This document shows positions 28,582 to 38,797 of a stretch of DNA of 64,000 bases, in pieces. The translations under genes were made by a program, and so were the position numbers. The notes under the pieces were generated by a model. That model did no database searches, was not told the DNA's origin, and saw nothing but the letters and a program-made list of their open reading frames with translations. The DNA comes from Leclercia adecarboxylata (lineage in GTDB: Bacteria; Pseudomonadota; Gammaproteobacteria; Enterobacterales; Enterobacteriaceae), in assembly GCA_901472455.1 (NCBI GenBank), contig LR590464.1, positions 868,001 through 932,000 on the forward strand, read 5' to 3'. Within the stretch, counting starts at the first letter, position 1, and each line of letters begins with the position of its first letter.

Positions 28582-28796
28582 TGATGGTGACCTTCTTGCT
28601 GACCTTTGCGATGTTTGTGCTGGTGGTGTTTGGCATGTCGCTCGGCTGGTTGATTAAGCGCAAAAGCATTCAGGGCAGCTGCGGCGGCATCTCCTCGCTG
28701 GGGATGGAAAAAGTCTGCGATTGCCCGGAGCCGTGCGACGCGCGTAAAAAGCGTATTGCACGAGAAGCGCAACGCCAGCAGAACCGGATCCTCTGA
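28581..28796 (+). CDS. nqrM: Na+-NQR maturation protein NqrM
   Basis: A 71-residue protein (formerly DUF539) with one N-terminal membrane helix and a cysteine-rich tail (GSCGG, MEKVCDCPEPCDARKK). It is required for inserting the iron centre between NqrD and NqrE. ATG overlaps the nqrF stop (TAATG). In several other nqr operons apbE lies between nqrF and nqrM; it is not here. Confidence 0.92.
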   Translation: MMVTFLLTFAMFVLVVFGMSLGWLIKRKSIQGSCGGISSLGMEKVCDCPEPCDARKKRIAREAQRQQNRIL

Positions 28797-28801
28797 ATAA
28801 T

Positions 28802-28829
28802 ACAGGCCGCGACAGCGGCCTGCTTTTTT
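28802..28829 (+). terminator. Terminator of the nqr operon
   Basis: The stem CAGGCCGC / GCGGCCTG with a 4-base loop is followed by TTTTTT, and lies directly after nqrM and against the stop of the convergent gene. Confidence 0.9.
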
Positions 28830-29672
28830 ACTTAAGCCAGGCGCTGGCCTGCGCGGGCGAATCCACCATCACGCCGTCAGCCCCCAATGCTTGTGCTTTC
28901 TGGTAATCCTCTGCGGAGTTAACACCGAGCAGGATCACATGGGCATTTCCCTGAGAACGGAAACAGTCCATCGCCTCCTTATCCCACGTCAGGGTTGCCG
29001 GGAGATACCATCCCCCAGCGTGAATTTCTCCACCACCTCTACCTTGCGATTCAGTTCCAGCCCGTACCAGTACGCATCCATTTTCTTTGCCGGCGTCTGG
29101 CAAACGTGGTTCAGTGAGATATTCGCCAGCCGGGTGCGTGTTTCACTGCGGGTGACAAAGCGCGGCACTTCCGCAGGCAGCGCATCCAGATAGCGATCCT
29201 CTGTGGAATATACGCGAACACGCGTCAGGCCGTTGGTCTCTTTCAGCACGCTAAGAAGCTGTTTACCCATCTCAGCCGGATCGGCGTCGGGAGATTTAAT
29301 ATCGATGTAAAACGGGGTGTCAGGCCAGCGTTCAAGCACCGCTTTCAGGGTTGGAATTGTGCTCCCGGCGACCTTTTCTTTCCATTTAGCCCCGGCATCA
29401 ACTGTCGCCAGCTCCGCTTGGGTGTACTGCGAGATCTTTCCCTTTGCTGTGGTTAATGCGCTGAGATCGCTGGGACGATAAAGCACCGGCACACCGTCAC
29501 GGCTGAGCTGCACGGTGACCCAGATAGCCTGAGCGCGGTTTTCCAGCGCCAGCTGGATCGCCGGAAGGGTATTCTCCGGCGCGTCGGCGGTTCCTCCACG
29601 GTGAGCAATCATTTGTGGGCTGGCCCAGGCGGAGGTGGTGAGCACAAGTGAGGCGATAATTATTTTTTTCAT
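28828..29672 (-). CDS. Glycerophosphodiester phosphodiesterase-family secreted protein (one frameshift)
   Basis: A GDPD-fold protein of about 281 residues with a signal peptide (MKKIIIASLVLTTSAWA). The N-terminal catalytic motif MIAHRGGTADAPENT is clear, and the C-terminus reads GVNSAEDYQKAQALGADGVMVDSPAQ. The second catalytic motif, usually ExDvqlTkDg, here reads WVTVQLSRDGVPV, so the metal-binding acidic pair is missing and activity or substrate may differ. The frame breaks near 29013 (a G missing in a run of five). It converges on nqrM. Confidence 0.8.
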
Positions 29673-29774
29673 GAATAATTTTCCATTTTAAATCATGTAA
29701 TTCAATGAGTTGTAAATGCTTGATGGCGTATTCTTGTACCACGCTTTAATGACAGGAGTGAGACGGTAAATCTG

Positions 29775-29817
29775 CTGACGCATTTTTTGCACTTTGTTAT
29801 ACTGTGCATAATTACAG
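29775..29817 (+). promoter_or_regulatory. dinB promoter with LexA box
   Basis: A perfect LexA operator CTGT-N8-ACAG is at 29802-29817, 14 bases upstream of the dinB start. It overlaps a promoter with CTGACG (29775-29780), a 17-base spacer and TATACT (29798-29803). This places dinB under SOS control as in E. coli. Confidence 0.88.
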
Positions 29818-29831
29818 GTGTGGTGACGATG

Positions 29832-30889
29832 ATGCGCAAGATAATCCATGTCGATATGGACTGTTTTTTCGCTGCGGTAGAGATGCGCGATAACCCGGCG
29901 CTGCGGGATATCCCCATTGCGATTGGCGGCAGTCGTGTGCAGCGCGGGGTAATCAGCACGGCCAACTACCCGGCACGTAAGTTTGGCGTGCGCAGCGCCA
30001 TGCCGACCGCAATGGCGTTAAAACTGTGCCCGCACCTGACCTTATTACCCGGACGTTTCGAGGCCTACAAAGAAGCGTCCCACCATATCCGCGAGATTTT
30101 TTCCCGCTACACCTCTCTGATTGAGCCTCTGTCGCTGGACGAAGCCTATCTGGATGTCACCGACAGCCTGCACTGTCACGGCTCTGCCACGCTGATGGCC
30201 CAGGAGATCCGCCAGACGATTTTCGATGAACTACAACTCACCGCCTCGGCGGGCATTGCGCCGGTAAAATTTCTCGCCAAAATCGCCTCGGATCTCAATA
30301 AGCCCAACGGCCAGTACGTCATCACCCGGATGAGGTGCCAGCGTTTATCAAAACGCTGCCGCTCGGCAAGATCCCCGGCGTGGGGAAAGTCTCTGCGGCA
30401 AAGCTGGAGAACATGGGGCTGCGAACCTGCGGAGATGTACAGAACAGCGATCTGAGCATGTTGCTTAAGCGCTTCGGTAAGTTTGGCCGGGTACTGTGGG
30501 AGCGGAGCCAGGGCATTGATGAGCGCAACGTTAACAGCGAGCGGCTGCGTAAATCCGTGGGCGTTGAACGGACGCTGGCCGAGGATATTCATGACTGGGC
30601 AGACTGCGAAGCCATTATCGTCGGGCAGCTTTACCCGGAGTTGGAGCGTCGACTGGCAAAGGTCAAACCGGATCTGCTGATTGCCCGCCAGGGGGTAAAG
30701 CTCAAGTTTAACGACTTCCAGCAAACCACCCAGGAACACGTCTGGCCGCGGCTGAACAAAGAGGATTTGATTGCGACCGCCAAGAAAACCTGGGAAGAGC
30801 GTCGGGCAGGGCGGGGAGTGCGGCTGGTGGGGTTACATGTCACTCTGCTGGATCCGCAGCTTGAGCGGCAACTGGTGCTGGGGCTGTAA
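29832..30889 (+). CDS. dinB: DNA polymerase IV (one frameshift)
   Basis: A Y-family translesion polymerase induced in the SOS response. Catalytic motifs are [10 protein letters not shown] (residues 8-17) and [11 protein letters not shown] (Asp103/Glu104 region); the helix-hairpin-helix [13 protein letters not shown] and the little-finger domain follow, and the C-terminal QLVLGL is the beta-clamp-binding end. MRKII at 29832 is the family start; ATG at 29829 is an alternative. The frame slips near 30327 (one C missing before [11 protein letters not shown]). Length then is the usual 351. Confidence 0.94.
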
Positions 30890-30892
30890 AAA

Positions 30893-30980
30893 AGCCCGGT
30901 GGCGCTCACGCTTACCGGGCCTGATACAATGTGTGACCCGCAGGCCCGGCAAACGCAGTGCCGCCGGGCAACTGTCGGCG
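30893..30980. repeat. REP/BIME-like palindromic repeats between dinB and pepD
   Basis: Two imperfect GC-rich palindromes in series: GCCCGGT...ACCGGGC (30893-30919) and GCCCGGC...GCCGGGC (about 30943-30970). The first resembles the Enterobacter type REP (GCCCGGTGGCGC...). They lie between convergent dinB and pepD and may also stop transcription. Confidence 0.7.
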
Positions 30981-30982
30981 GA

Positions 30983-32440
30983 TTACTTGGCCGGGATTGC
31001 TTTCAGCAGTTCCGTCAGCAGGGTCCAGTAATGGCCCACGCTTTCGATATGCACCTGCTCATCCGGGCTGTGCGGACCGGTAATGGTTGGCCCGATGGAA
31101 ACCATATCCATATCCGGGTACGGTTTCTTGAACAGACCGCACTCCAGACCGGCGTGGATCACCTGAATGTTCGGCGTGCTGTTGAACAGACGCTGATAGG
31201 TTTCACGCACCAGCGCCATCACCGGTGAGCTTGCGTCTGGCTGCCAGCCCGGGTAGCTGCCCTTGGCGGTGGTTTGCGCACCAGAAAGTTTGCCCAGCGA
31301 TTCCAGCATGCTCACCACGTAATCTTTACCGCTGTCGATCAGGGAGCGGATCAGGCAGATGATCTCTGCGCTGTCGTCAGCCATGGTCACCACGCCGACG
31401 TTCAGGGAGGTTTCAACCACGCCTTTCGCCACATCAGAGTTGCGGATCACGCCGTTCGGGGTCGCGTTCAGCAGTTGAACAAAGCGGTCACGCGACTCTT
31501 CAGTCAGTGCAGCTTTATCCGTCGTGACGGCTTCCAGCACCACGGTCAGGTTCTTCTCTTTCGCTTCCAGTTCGTTTTTCAGGATATCGAGATAAACGGT
31601 AGCGAGCTTTTTCAGCGCATCGGCTTTGTCTGCGGCAACGGCCACGGTGGCGAAAGCTTCGCGTGGGATTGCGTTACGCAGCGTACCGCCGTTGAAATCC
31701 ACCAGACGCAGATCCAGCTCGGCAGCGTGGCCAGCCAGGAAACGGGCCAGCAGCTTGTTGGCATTGCCTAAACCTAAGTGAATATCACCGCCGGAGTGGC
31801 CGCCCTTCAGCCCTTTCAGCGTCAGCTTGAAGGTCTGGAAGCCTGCCGGGATCGCTTCGCGGGTCAGCGGCAGCGTGGAGATAAAGTCGATACCGCCCGC
31901 GCAACCCATGTAGATTTCGCCTTCCTCTTCGGAGTCGGTATTGATCAGGATATCCGCCTGCAGCCAGTTCGGTTGCAGACCAAAGGCGCCATCCATACCG
32001 GCTTCTTCGGTCATGGTCAGCAGTACTTCTAGTGGACCATGCTCAACGCCATCGTCTGCCAGCACCGCCAGCGCAGAGGCCATACCGATACCGTTATCCG
32101 CACCCAGAGTGGTGCCGCGGGCTTTAATCCACTCGCCGTCGATGTACGGCTGAATCGGATCTTTGGTGAAATCGTGTACGGTGTCGTTGTTCTTCTGTGG
32201 AACCATGTCCAGGTGCGCCTGCAGCACAACCGGTTTACGGTTTTCCATCCCGGCGGTGGCCGGTTTACGGATCAGAATGTTGCCAACCTGGTCGCGTTCG
32301 GCGTGCAGCCCTTTTTCCTTCGCCCAGCCCATGATGTGTTCGGCAAGCTGTTCTTCGTGATAAGACGGGTGAGGAATTGAGCAGATTTTGGCAAAAATAT
32401 CCCACAGCGGTTGTGGCGATAATTGAGACAGTTCAGACAC
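30983..32440 (-). CDS. pepD: Cytosol non-specific dipeptidase (beta-Ala-His dipeptidase)
   Basis: PepD is an M20-family zinc dipeptidase of 485 residues acting on many unblocked dipeptides in the cytosol. Metal-binding motifs are QAHLDMV (His, Asp), LGADNGIGMA, TMTEEAGMDGA (Glu-Glu), and the distal GPTITGPHSPDEQVHIES. I use GTG at 32440 (VSELSQLSPQPLW) behind GGAGACTTACT, as in E. coli, rather than the in-frame extension to 32545. The gene is intact. Confidence 0.96.
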   Translation of the reverse strand: MSELSQLSPQPLWDIFAKICSIPHPSYHEEQLAEHIMGWAKEKGLHAERDQVGNILIRKPATAGMENRKPVVLQAHLDMVPQKNNDTVHDFTKDPIQPYIDGEWIKARGTTLGADNGIGMASALAVLADDGVEHGPLEVLLTMTEEAGMDGAFGLQPNWLQADILINTDSEEEGEIYMGCAGGIDFISTLPLTREAIPAGFQTFKLTLKGLKGGHSGGDIHLGLGNANKLLARFLAGHAAELDLRLVDFNGGTLRNAIPREAFATVAVAADKADALKKLATVYLDILKNELEAKEKNLTVVLEAVTTDKAALTEESRDRFVQLLNATPNGVIRNSDVAKGVVETSLNVGVVTMADDSAEIICLIRSLIDSGKDYVVSMLESLGKLSGAQTTAKGSYPGWQPDASSPVMALVRETYQRLFNSTPNIQVIHAGLECGLFKKPYPDMDMVSIGPTITGPHSPDEQVHIESVGHYWTLLTELLKAIPAK

Positions 32441-32699
32441 AGTAAGTCTCCTTGTCGAGAGCCTGCAGACAATGTTGCAGGTCACGGGGTTAGCAGGTTT
32501 AGAGTTACACAAGTCAGACTTGCGAGGTGGGTTCGAGAATACCACTTTCTCTGTCGGCTGGTAGGGGTAAGCAAGTAAAAACTCCGGGCGGAACCGCTTA
32601 GCACTGGTTTTTAGTGCTTCAGATCTCTATAATCTCGCGCAACCATTTTCCCCCTCGAACACTTTTTAAGCCGTATATAAACAGGCTGGGACAATTCAC

Positions 32700-33158
32700 A
32701 TGAGCGAAAAATACATCGTCACCTGGGACATGTTGCAGATTCATGCACGTAAACTGGCTGCACGCCTGATGCCATCCGAACAGTGGAAAGGCATTATCGC
32801 TGTTAGCCGCGGTGGCCTGGTACCGGGGCATTGCTGGCACGTGAGCTGGGTATTCGCCATGTCGATACCGTATGCATCTCCAGCTACGACCATGACAACC
32901 AGCGTGAGCTGAAAGTGCTGAAACGCGCCGAAGGCGATGGTGAAGGTTTCATCGTGATTGACGATCTGGTTGATACCGGCGGTACGGCAGTGGCCATCCG
33001 CGAAATGTATCCTAAAGCGCATTTCGTCACCATCTTCGCTAAGCCAGCAGGTAAACCACTGGTTGACGATTATGTGATTGATATCCCGCAGGATACCTGG
33101 ATCGAACAGCCATGGGATATGGGCGTCGTTTTCGTCCCACCTATTTCAGGCCGCTAAT
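32700..33158 (+). CDS. gpt: Xanthine-guanine phosphoribosyltransferase (one frameshift)
   Basis: Gpt transfers phosphoribosyl from PRPP to xanthine and guanine in purine salvage. It starts [23 protein letters not shown] and has the PRPP loop [14 protein letters not shown]. The frame slips near 32828, where VPG should continue [13 protein letters not shown]; one base is missing in a G-run. The corrected length is 152 residues. The GC-rich hairpin after the stop is its terminator. Confidence 0.95.
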
Positions 33159-33171
33159 CCCTACATTTTTT

Positions 33172-33202
33172 AACGCCCGGTGATGCCGGGCGTTATTTTT
33201 TT
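33172..33202 (+). terminator. Terminator of gpt
   Basis: The stem AACGCCCGG / CCGGGCGTT is followed by a run of seven T. Confidence 0.9.
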
Positions 33203-33257
33203 CGCCGTTGTCGCGTTACAATGATGCCCTCTGACGTATCTTAAGAGGCAGCGCGCA

Positions 33258-34507
33258 ATGTCCCAGGCGAATCTCAGCGAAATTCTCTTCAAGCCCAAAT
33301 TCAAACACCCGGAAACCTCGACGCTGGTTCGTCGCTTTAACAGTGGCGTACAACCGGCCGTGCAATCGGCGCTGGATGGCAAAAACGTCCCGCACTGGTA
33401 TCGCATGGTCAACCGTCTGATGTGGATCTGGCGCGGCATCGATCCCCGTGAAATTCTGGATGTGCAGGCGCGTATCGTAATGAGCCAGGCCGAACGGACA
33501 GACGACGATCTGTACGACACGGTGGTGGGCTATCGCGGCGGCAACTGGATATACGAGTGGGCAAAACAGGCGATGATCTGGCAGCAAAAGGCGAGCCAGG
33601 AAGACGATCCCCTGTTAAGCGGCAAGCACTGGCTGCATGCCTGTAACCTCTACAGCATCGCGGCTTACCCACCACCTGAAAGGCGATGAACTGGCGGAGC
33701 AGGCGCAGGCGCTGGCGAACCGTGCTTACCAGGAAGCGGCCCAGCATCTGCCGGGTCAGATGCGCGAACTCACCTTTTACCATTCCCGGCGGTCCGGCGG
33801 TGACCGGCTTCCTGCATACACCTCCAGGCGACGGCCCCTTCCCGACGGTGATGATGTGTGGCGGCCTCGACTCGCTGCAAACCGATTACTACAGCCTGTA
33901 TGAACGCTACCTGGCGCCGAAGGGGCTGGCGATGCTGACGCTCGACATGCCGTCGATTGGCTTCTCGTCAAAATGGAAACTGACTCAGGATTCCAGCTTG
34001 CTCCACCAGCATGCCCTGAAATCGCTGGGAGCAAAATCCGTGGGTGGATCACACCCGGGTGGCGGCGTTTGGCTTCCGCTTTTGGCGCTAACCGTCGCCG
34101 TGCGTCTGGCCTATCTGGAATCCTCACGCCTGAAAGCGGTGGCCTGCCTCGGGCCGGTAGTGCATGCGCTGTTAAGCAAACCCGCACGACAGGGGCGCGT
34201 GCCGGAAATGTATCTTGATGTACTGGCCAGCAGCCTGGGCATGCATGACGCCTCCGACGAGGCGCTGCGCGTGGAACTCAATCGTTACTCCCTGAAAACG
34301 CAGGGATTACTGGGTCGTCGCTGCCCGACGCCGATGCTTTCGGGCTTCTGGAAAAACGATCCCTTCAGCCCGGAAGAGGAGTCACGCTTAATCACCTCGT
34401 CATCTGTCGAGGGTAAGCTGCTGGAGGTGCCGTTTAGTCCGGTGTATGAAAATTTTGACAAGGCATTACAACAGATTGCGCGTTGGATCCATCAGAGACT
34501 GTGTTAA
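33258..34507 (+). CDS. frsA: FrsA, fermentation-respiration switch esterase (about four frameshifts)
   Basis: An alpha/beta-hydrolase-fold protein (DUF1100) that binds unphosphorylated IIA-Glc and shifts metabolism towards fermentation. It starts [22 protein letters not shown]. Recognisable segments are [44 protein letters not shown] and [23 protein letters not shown]. The frame breaks near 33668 and 33785, and a compensated pair lies near 34040 and 34078, where [22 protein letters not shown] can be restored. Corrected length is about 414 residues. Confidence 0.92.
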
Positions 34508-34564
34508 GAGATTGCTAATTTCTTGAGGTTTGGTACAACAGTGGCTTCATAAAAGGAGATCGCA

Positions 34565-34966
34565 ATGACGTTACCGAGTGGACATCCGAAAAGTAGAATG
34601 ATCAAGAAGTTTATGGCTCTTGGCCCCTACATCCGCGAAGAGCAGTGCGAAGAGAATCGCTTTTTTTTCGACTGCCTGGCCGTGTGCGTTAACGTAAAGC
34701 CAGCGCCGGAAAAGCGCGAATTCTGGGGATGGTGGATGGAAATGGAAGCCGAAGCGTCACGCTTCACCTATAACTACCAGTTTGGCCTGTTCGATAAAGA
34801 GGGCCACTGGCAGGCGATGGCGATTAAGGATCCTGAAGTGGTCCAGCGCCTTGAGCATACCCTGCGTGAATTCCACGAGAAAGCCCGTACATTGCTGGCG
34901 ACGTTCGATCTGAAACTCGAACCTGCTGACGACTTTACCAACGAACCGGTTAAGCTGACCGCTTAA
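34565..34966 (+). CDS. crl: Sigma factor-binding protein Crl
   Basis: Crl promotes assembly of sigma-S with RNA polymerase, raising expression of stationary-phase genes such as curli. It is a 133-residue protein starting [39 protein letters not shown], with the tryptophan-rich core [18 protein letters not shown] precedes the ATG. The gene is intact and lies between frsA and phoE as in E. coli. Confidence 0.96.
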   Translation: MTLPSGHPKSRMIKKFMALGPYIREEQCEENRFFFDCLAVCVNVKPAPEKREFWGWWMEMEAEASRFTYNYQFGLFDKEGHWQAMAIKDPEVVQRLEHTLREFHEKARTLLATFDLKLEPADDFTNEPVKLTA

Positions 34967-34989
34967 CGCCTGGCGTAAAAACAGACAAT

Positions 34990-35022
34990 AAAAAAACCCG
35001 GCCATACCGCGCCGGGTTTTTT
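34990..35022. terminator. Bidirectional terminator between crl and phoE
   Basis: The stem AAAACCCGGC / GCCGGGTTTT has A- and T-runs on its two sides, between convergent genes. Confidence 0.9.
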
Positions 35023-35033
35023 ATTTCGCGAAA

Positions 35034-36090
35034 TCAGAACTGGTAGGTCATGCCCAGGGGCAACGATATCATCGCTGCTCACGCCCAGTTTATTATCGTC
35101 ATCAATCTGGTTGATTTTTATAATCAACAAAGGCCGACATTATTTTTGTTGAAATAATAGGTCGCGCCGACGTCGATATATTTCACGATATCTTCATCAC
35201 CGATGCCTTCAATATCCTTGCCTTTAGACTGGACATAACCCAGAGATGGGCGCAGACCAAAGTCAAACTGATATTGTGCAACTGCTTCGAAGTTCTGTGC
35301 TTTATTGGCGAAGCCACCGGAGATTGGCGTCATATTACGCGTCTCGGTATACATGGTTGCCAGGTAGAGGTTGTTCGCGTCATATTTCAGACCGGTGCCC
35401 CAGGCTTCGGCTTTTTCACCTTCACCACGTGCCAGCAGGTTCTGGGCATTGGTGCGGTCAGAGTTGGTGTAGGCGCCGCTGATGGCAAAATCGCTGCCGC
35501 CGAAATCATAGCTCAGAGCCGTACCGAAGCCGTCGCCGTTCTGTTTCTTCGCTTCGCGCCCTTCGTTTTTACCCTGATATTGTAGGGTCAGGTCCAGGCC
35601 ATTAATGGCGCCGAAGAAGTCGGTATTACGGTAGGTCGCCAGACCGCTGGCGCGTTTGGTCATGAAGTTGTCGGTCTGTCCAGAGGAGTCACCGCCGAAT
35701 TCCGGGAACATATCAGTCCAGGCTTCGACGTCATACAGGGCGCCGAGGTTACGACCATAGTCGAATGAACCGAAGTCTTTCAGCTTGATACCGGCGAAGG
35801 CCAGACGGGTTTTCTGTGTCGCGTCGCTTTCAGCTTTATTGCCGGAAAATTCAGCTTCCCAACGGCCATAACCGGTCAGCTGTTCGTTAATTTGGGTTTC
35901 GCCTTTAAAGCCGAAACGCACATAAGTCTGGTCACCATCTTTGGCATCATCATCGCTGAGATAATGCATTGCTTTCACTTTACCGTACACGTCCAGTTTA
36001 TTGCCGTTTTTATTAAATACTTCGGCTGCCTGTACAGATGAAGATGCCACAATGCCCATTACCACTAATGCCAGAGTACTCTTTTTTCAT
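35034..36090 (-). CDS. phoE: Outer membrane phosphoporin PhoE (frameshifts at both ends)
   Basis: A trimeric 16-strand porin for anions, made during phosphate starvation. The mature start [26 protein letters not shown] and the loop 3 region [26 protein letters not shown] are typical. The start at 36090 reads ATGAAAAAA with one A too many, breaking the signal peptide frame before [19 protein letters not shown]. Near the C-terminus the frame breaks at about 35140, 35110 and 35055, while the expected DDDNKL and the terminal TYQF remain readable. With those corrected it is a full-length porin. Confidence 0.92.
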
Positions 36091-36188
36091 TTTCAATCCT
36101 GGTTTCTTATAAACGCGCTAATATTCGCTGAACAGTAAGCTCAAGCTTTTGTTCCGTGAAAAAACAGGAAGGGTTTTAACGTTATGAA

Positions 36189-36206
36189 GTGAACGTTTTA
36201 TGACAA
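36189..36206 (-). promoter_or_regulatory. PHO box upstream of phoE
   Basis: On the minus strand TTGTCATAAAACGTTCAC matches the PhoB consensus CTGTCATAAATCTGTCAC at 14 of 18 positions and lies about 100 bases before phoE. PhoB control of phoE is established in E. coli. The rest of the 304-base gap 36091-36394 is AT-rich and holds the two divergent promoters but no gene. Confidence 0.72.
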
Positions 36207-36394
36207 ATACAGAATAAGTTTAAAATACTGAGTTTTTTTATTTCAGTAATAAAAGTGTCAACCTTTGCCGCTACGCTTCCTGATCCCGCGCAACAAAGTG
36301 GTAGCCTGAGCGTTAAGGCGGTTGGCAACCGGCCCCAGTCCTGATAAAAAGTCTGATTGATTTCATTTCCCTTATTGTTGAACGGCAGAGAATC

Positions 36395-37498
36395 ATGAGT
36401 GACAGCCAGACGCTGGTGGTAAAACTCGGCACCAGTGTGTTAACAGGCGGATCGCGCCGCCTTAATCGCGCCCACATTGTCGAACTGGTACGCCAGTGCG
36501 CACAGCTTCATGCCGCAGGGCACCGTATTGTGATTGTCACCTCCGGGGCGATTGCCGCCGGACGTGAGCATCTGGGTTATCCCGAACTCCCCGCGACCAT
36601 TGCCTCCAAGCAGCTGCTGGCAGCCGTCGGACAAAGCCGCCTGATTCAACTCTGGGAACAGCTGTTCTCTATCTACGGCATCCACGTTGGTCAGATGCTG
36701 CTGACCCGCGCCGATATGGAAGATCGCGAGCGTTTCCTCAACGCCCGCGATACCCTGCGCGCGCTGCTGGATAACAACATCGTTCCGGTCATTAACGAAA
36801 ACGATGCGGTCGCTACCGCAGAAATTAAGGTTGGCGACAACGATAACCTGTCGGCGCTGGCCGCGATTCTGGCAGGGGCCGATAAGCTGCTGCTGCTCAC
36901 CGATCAACAGGGGCTGTTTACCGCAGACCCTCGCACTAACCCGCAAGCCGAACTGATCACCGATGTAAAAGGCATTGACGATGCGCTGCGCGCCATTGCA
37001 GGCGACAGCGTCTCTGGCCTTGGCACCGGCGGGATGGGCACAAAGCTCCAGGCCGCTGACGTCGCGTGCCGCGCGGGTATCGACACCATCATCGCCGCCG
37101 GCAGCCGTCCGGGTGTAATTGGCGATGTCATGGAAGGTATTTCCGTTGGAACACGTTTCCACGCCGAAGCCACCCCGCTGGAAAACCGCAAACGCTGGAT
37201 TTTCGGCGCACCGCCTGCCGGGGAGATCACCGTTGATGAAGGTGCTACGGCCGCTATTCTGGAAAGAGGCAGCTCATTGCTTCCAAAAGGAATTAAAAAC
37301 GTGACAGGCAACTTCTCCCGTGGTGAAGTGATCCGTATCTGTAATCTGGAAGGGCGCGACATCGCCCACGGCGTCTGCCGCTACAACAGCGACGCGCTGC
37401 GCCGTATTGCAGGCCATCATTCACAGCAGATCGATGCCATTCTCGGCTATGAGTATGGCCCGGTTGCTGTCCATCGCGACGATATGATCACCCGTTAA
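36395..37498 (+). CDS. proB: Glutamate 5-kinase
   Basis: ProB phosphorylates glutamate with ATP, the first and proline-inhibited step of proline synthesis. It has 367 residues: an amino acid kinase domain ([12 protein letters not shown] at 9-20, [40 protein letters not shown]) and a C-terminal PUA domain (from about 275: [10 protein letters not shown] region to HRDDMITR). The gene is intact; proA follows 10 bases later in the same operon. Confidence 0.97.
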   Translation: MSDSQTLVVKLGTSVLTGGSRRLNRAHIVELVRQCAQLHAAGHRIVIVTSGAIAAGREHLGYPELPATIASKQLLAAVGQSRLIQLWEQLFSIYGIHVGQMLLTRADMEDRERFLNARDTLRALLDNNIVPVINENDAVATAEIKVGDNDNLSALAAILAGADKLLLLTDQQGLFTADPRTNPQAELITDVKGIDDALRAIAGDSVSGLGTGGMGTKLQAADVACRAGIDTIIAAGSRPGVIGDVMEGISVGTRFHAEATPLENRKRWIFGAPPAGEITVDEGATAAILERGSSLLPKGIKNVTGNFSRGEVIRICNLEGRDIAHGVCRYNSDALRRIAGHHSQQIDAILGYEYGPVAVHRDDMITR

Positions 37499-37508
37499 GG
37501 AGCTGGAC

Positions 37509-38767
37509 ATGCTGGAACAAATGGGCGCCGCTGCCAAAGCCGCCTCTTACAAACTGGCGCTCCTTTCCAGCCGCGAGAAAAATCGCGTGCTGGAAAAAAT
37601 TGCAGAGTATCTGGAAGCCCAGTCTCACGAGATTTTGCTCGCCAACGAGCAGGATCTGCTGGAAGCCCGCCGCAACGGCCTGAGCGAGGCGATGCTCGAT
37701 CGTCTGGCGTTAAACCCCGCGCGCCTGAAAAGCATTGCCGATGACGTGCGTCAGGTATGCAGCCTGGCCGATCCGGTCGGGCAGGTGATCGACGGCGGAC
37801 TGCTGGACAGCGGCCTGCGCATCGAACGCCGCCGCGTGCCGCTTGGCGTCATTGGGGTGATCTACGAAGCGCGCCCGAACGTGACTGTTGATGTCGCCTC
37901 GCTGTGCCTGAAAACCGGCAACGCGGCTATCCTGCGCGGCGGGAAAGAGACCTGGCGCACCAACGCCGCAACGGTAAAAAGTGATCCAGCAGGCGCTGGA
38001 AGAGTGCGGTCTGCCAGCCGGTGCGGTTCAGGCGATTGAAAGTCCGGATCGTGCGCTGGTCAACGAAATGCTGCGCATGGACAAATACATCGACATGCTG
38101 ATCCCGCGCGGCGGGGCAGGGCTGCACAAACTGTGCCGCGAGCAATCGACGATCCCGGTTATCACCGGCGGTATCGGCGTGTGCCATATTTTTGTCGATG
38201 ACACCGCCGAGATCGAACCGGCCCTGAAGATCATTGTCAATGCCAAAACTCAGCGCCCAAGCACCTGTAACACGGTGGAAACGCTGCTGGTGCATCAGCG
38301 TATCGCCGATCGCTTCCTGCCTGCATTGAGCCAGCAGATGGCACAGAGCGGTGTGACCCTGCACGCGGATCCCAATGCGCTAACGCAGCTGAAAGACGGC
38401 CCGGCGAAGGTTGAGGCGGTGAAAGCAGAACAGTATGACGACGAGTTCCTGTCGCTGGATCTGAACGTGAAGGTGGTTGCCGATCTGGATGACGCCATCG
38501 CCCATATTCGTGCCCACGGCACCCAGCATTCGGATGCGATCCTCACCCGCACCCTGAGCAATGCCAAACCGCTTTTGTGAACGAAGTGGACTCGTCAGCC
38601 GTGTACGTGAACGCCTCCACTCGCTTTACCGATGGTGGCCAGTTTTGGCCTTGGCGCCGAAGTGGCGGTCAGCACCCAGAAGCTGCACGCGCGCGGGCCC
38701 GATGGGGCTGGAAGCGCTGACCACCTACAAGTGGATCGGCTTCGGTGACGATACCATTCGGGCATAA
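37509..38767 (+). CDS. proA: Glutamate-5-semialdehyde dehydrogenase (three or more frameshifts)
   Basis: ProA reduces gamma-glutamyl phosphate with NADPH, the second proline step. It starts [25 protein letters not shown]. Key segments are [27 protein letters not shown], and the catalytic Cys in [15 protein letters not shown]. The frame breaks near 37977, 38573 (before [16 protein letters not shown]), 38637 and 38700, the last 200 bases being readable as [32 protein letters not shown]. Corrected length is 417 residues. Confidence 0.94.
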
Positions 38768-38774
38768 TCCCTAC

Positions 38775-38796
38775 GCGGGCAGCGGCTGCTGCCCGC
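38775..38796. terminator. Hairpin between proA and the GGDEF-EAL gene
   Basis: The perfect 9-bp stem GCGGGCAGC / GCTGCCCGC with a 4-base loop separates two convergent genes. No T-run follows on either strand, so it may be only a partial terminator. Confidence 0.45.
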
Positions 38797-38797
38797 G

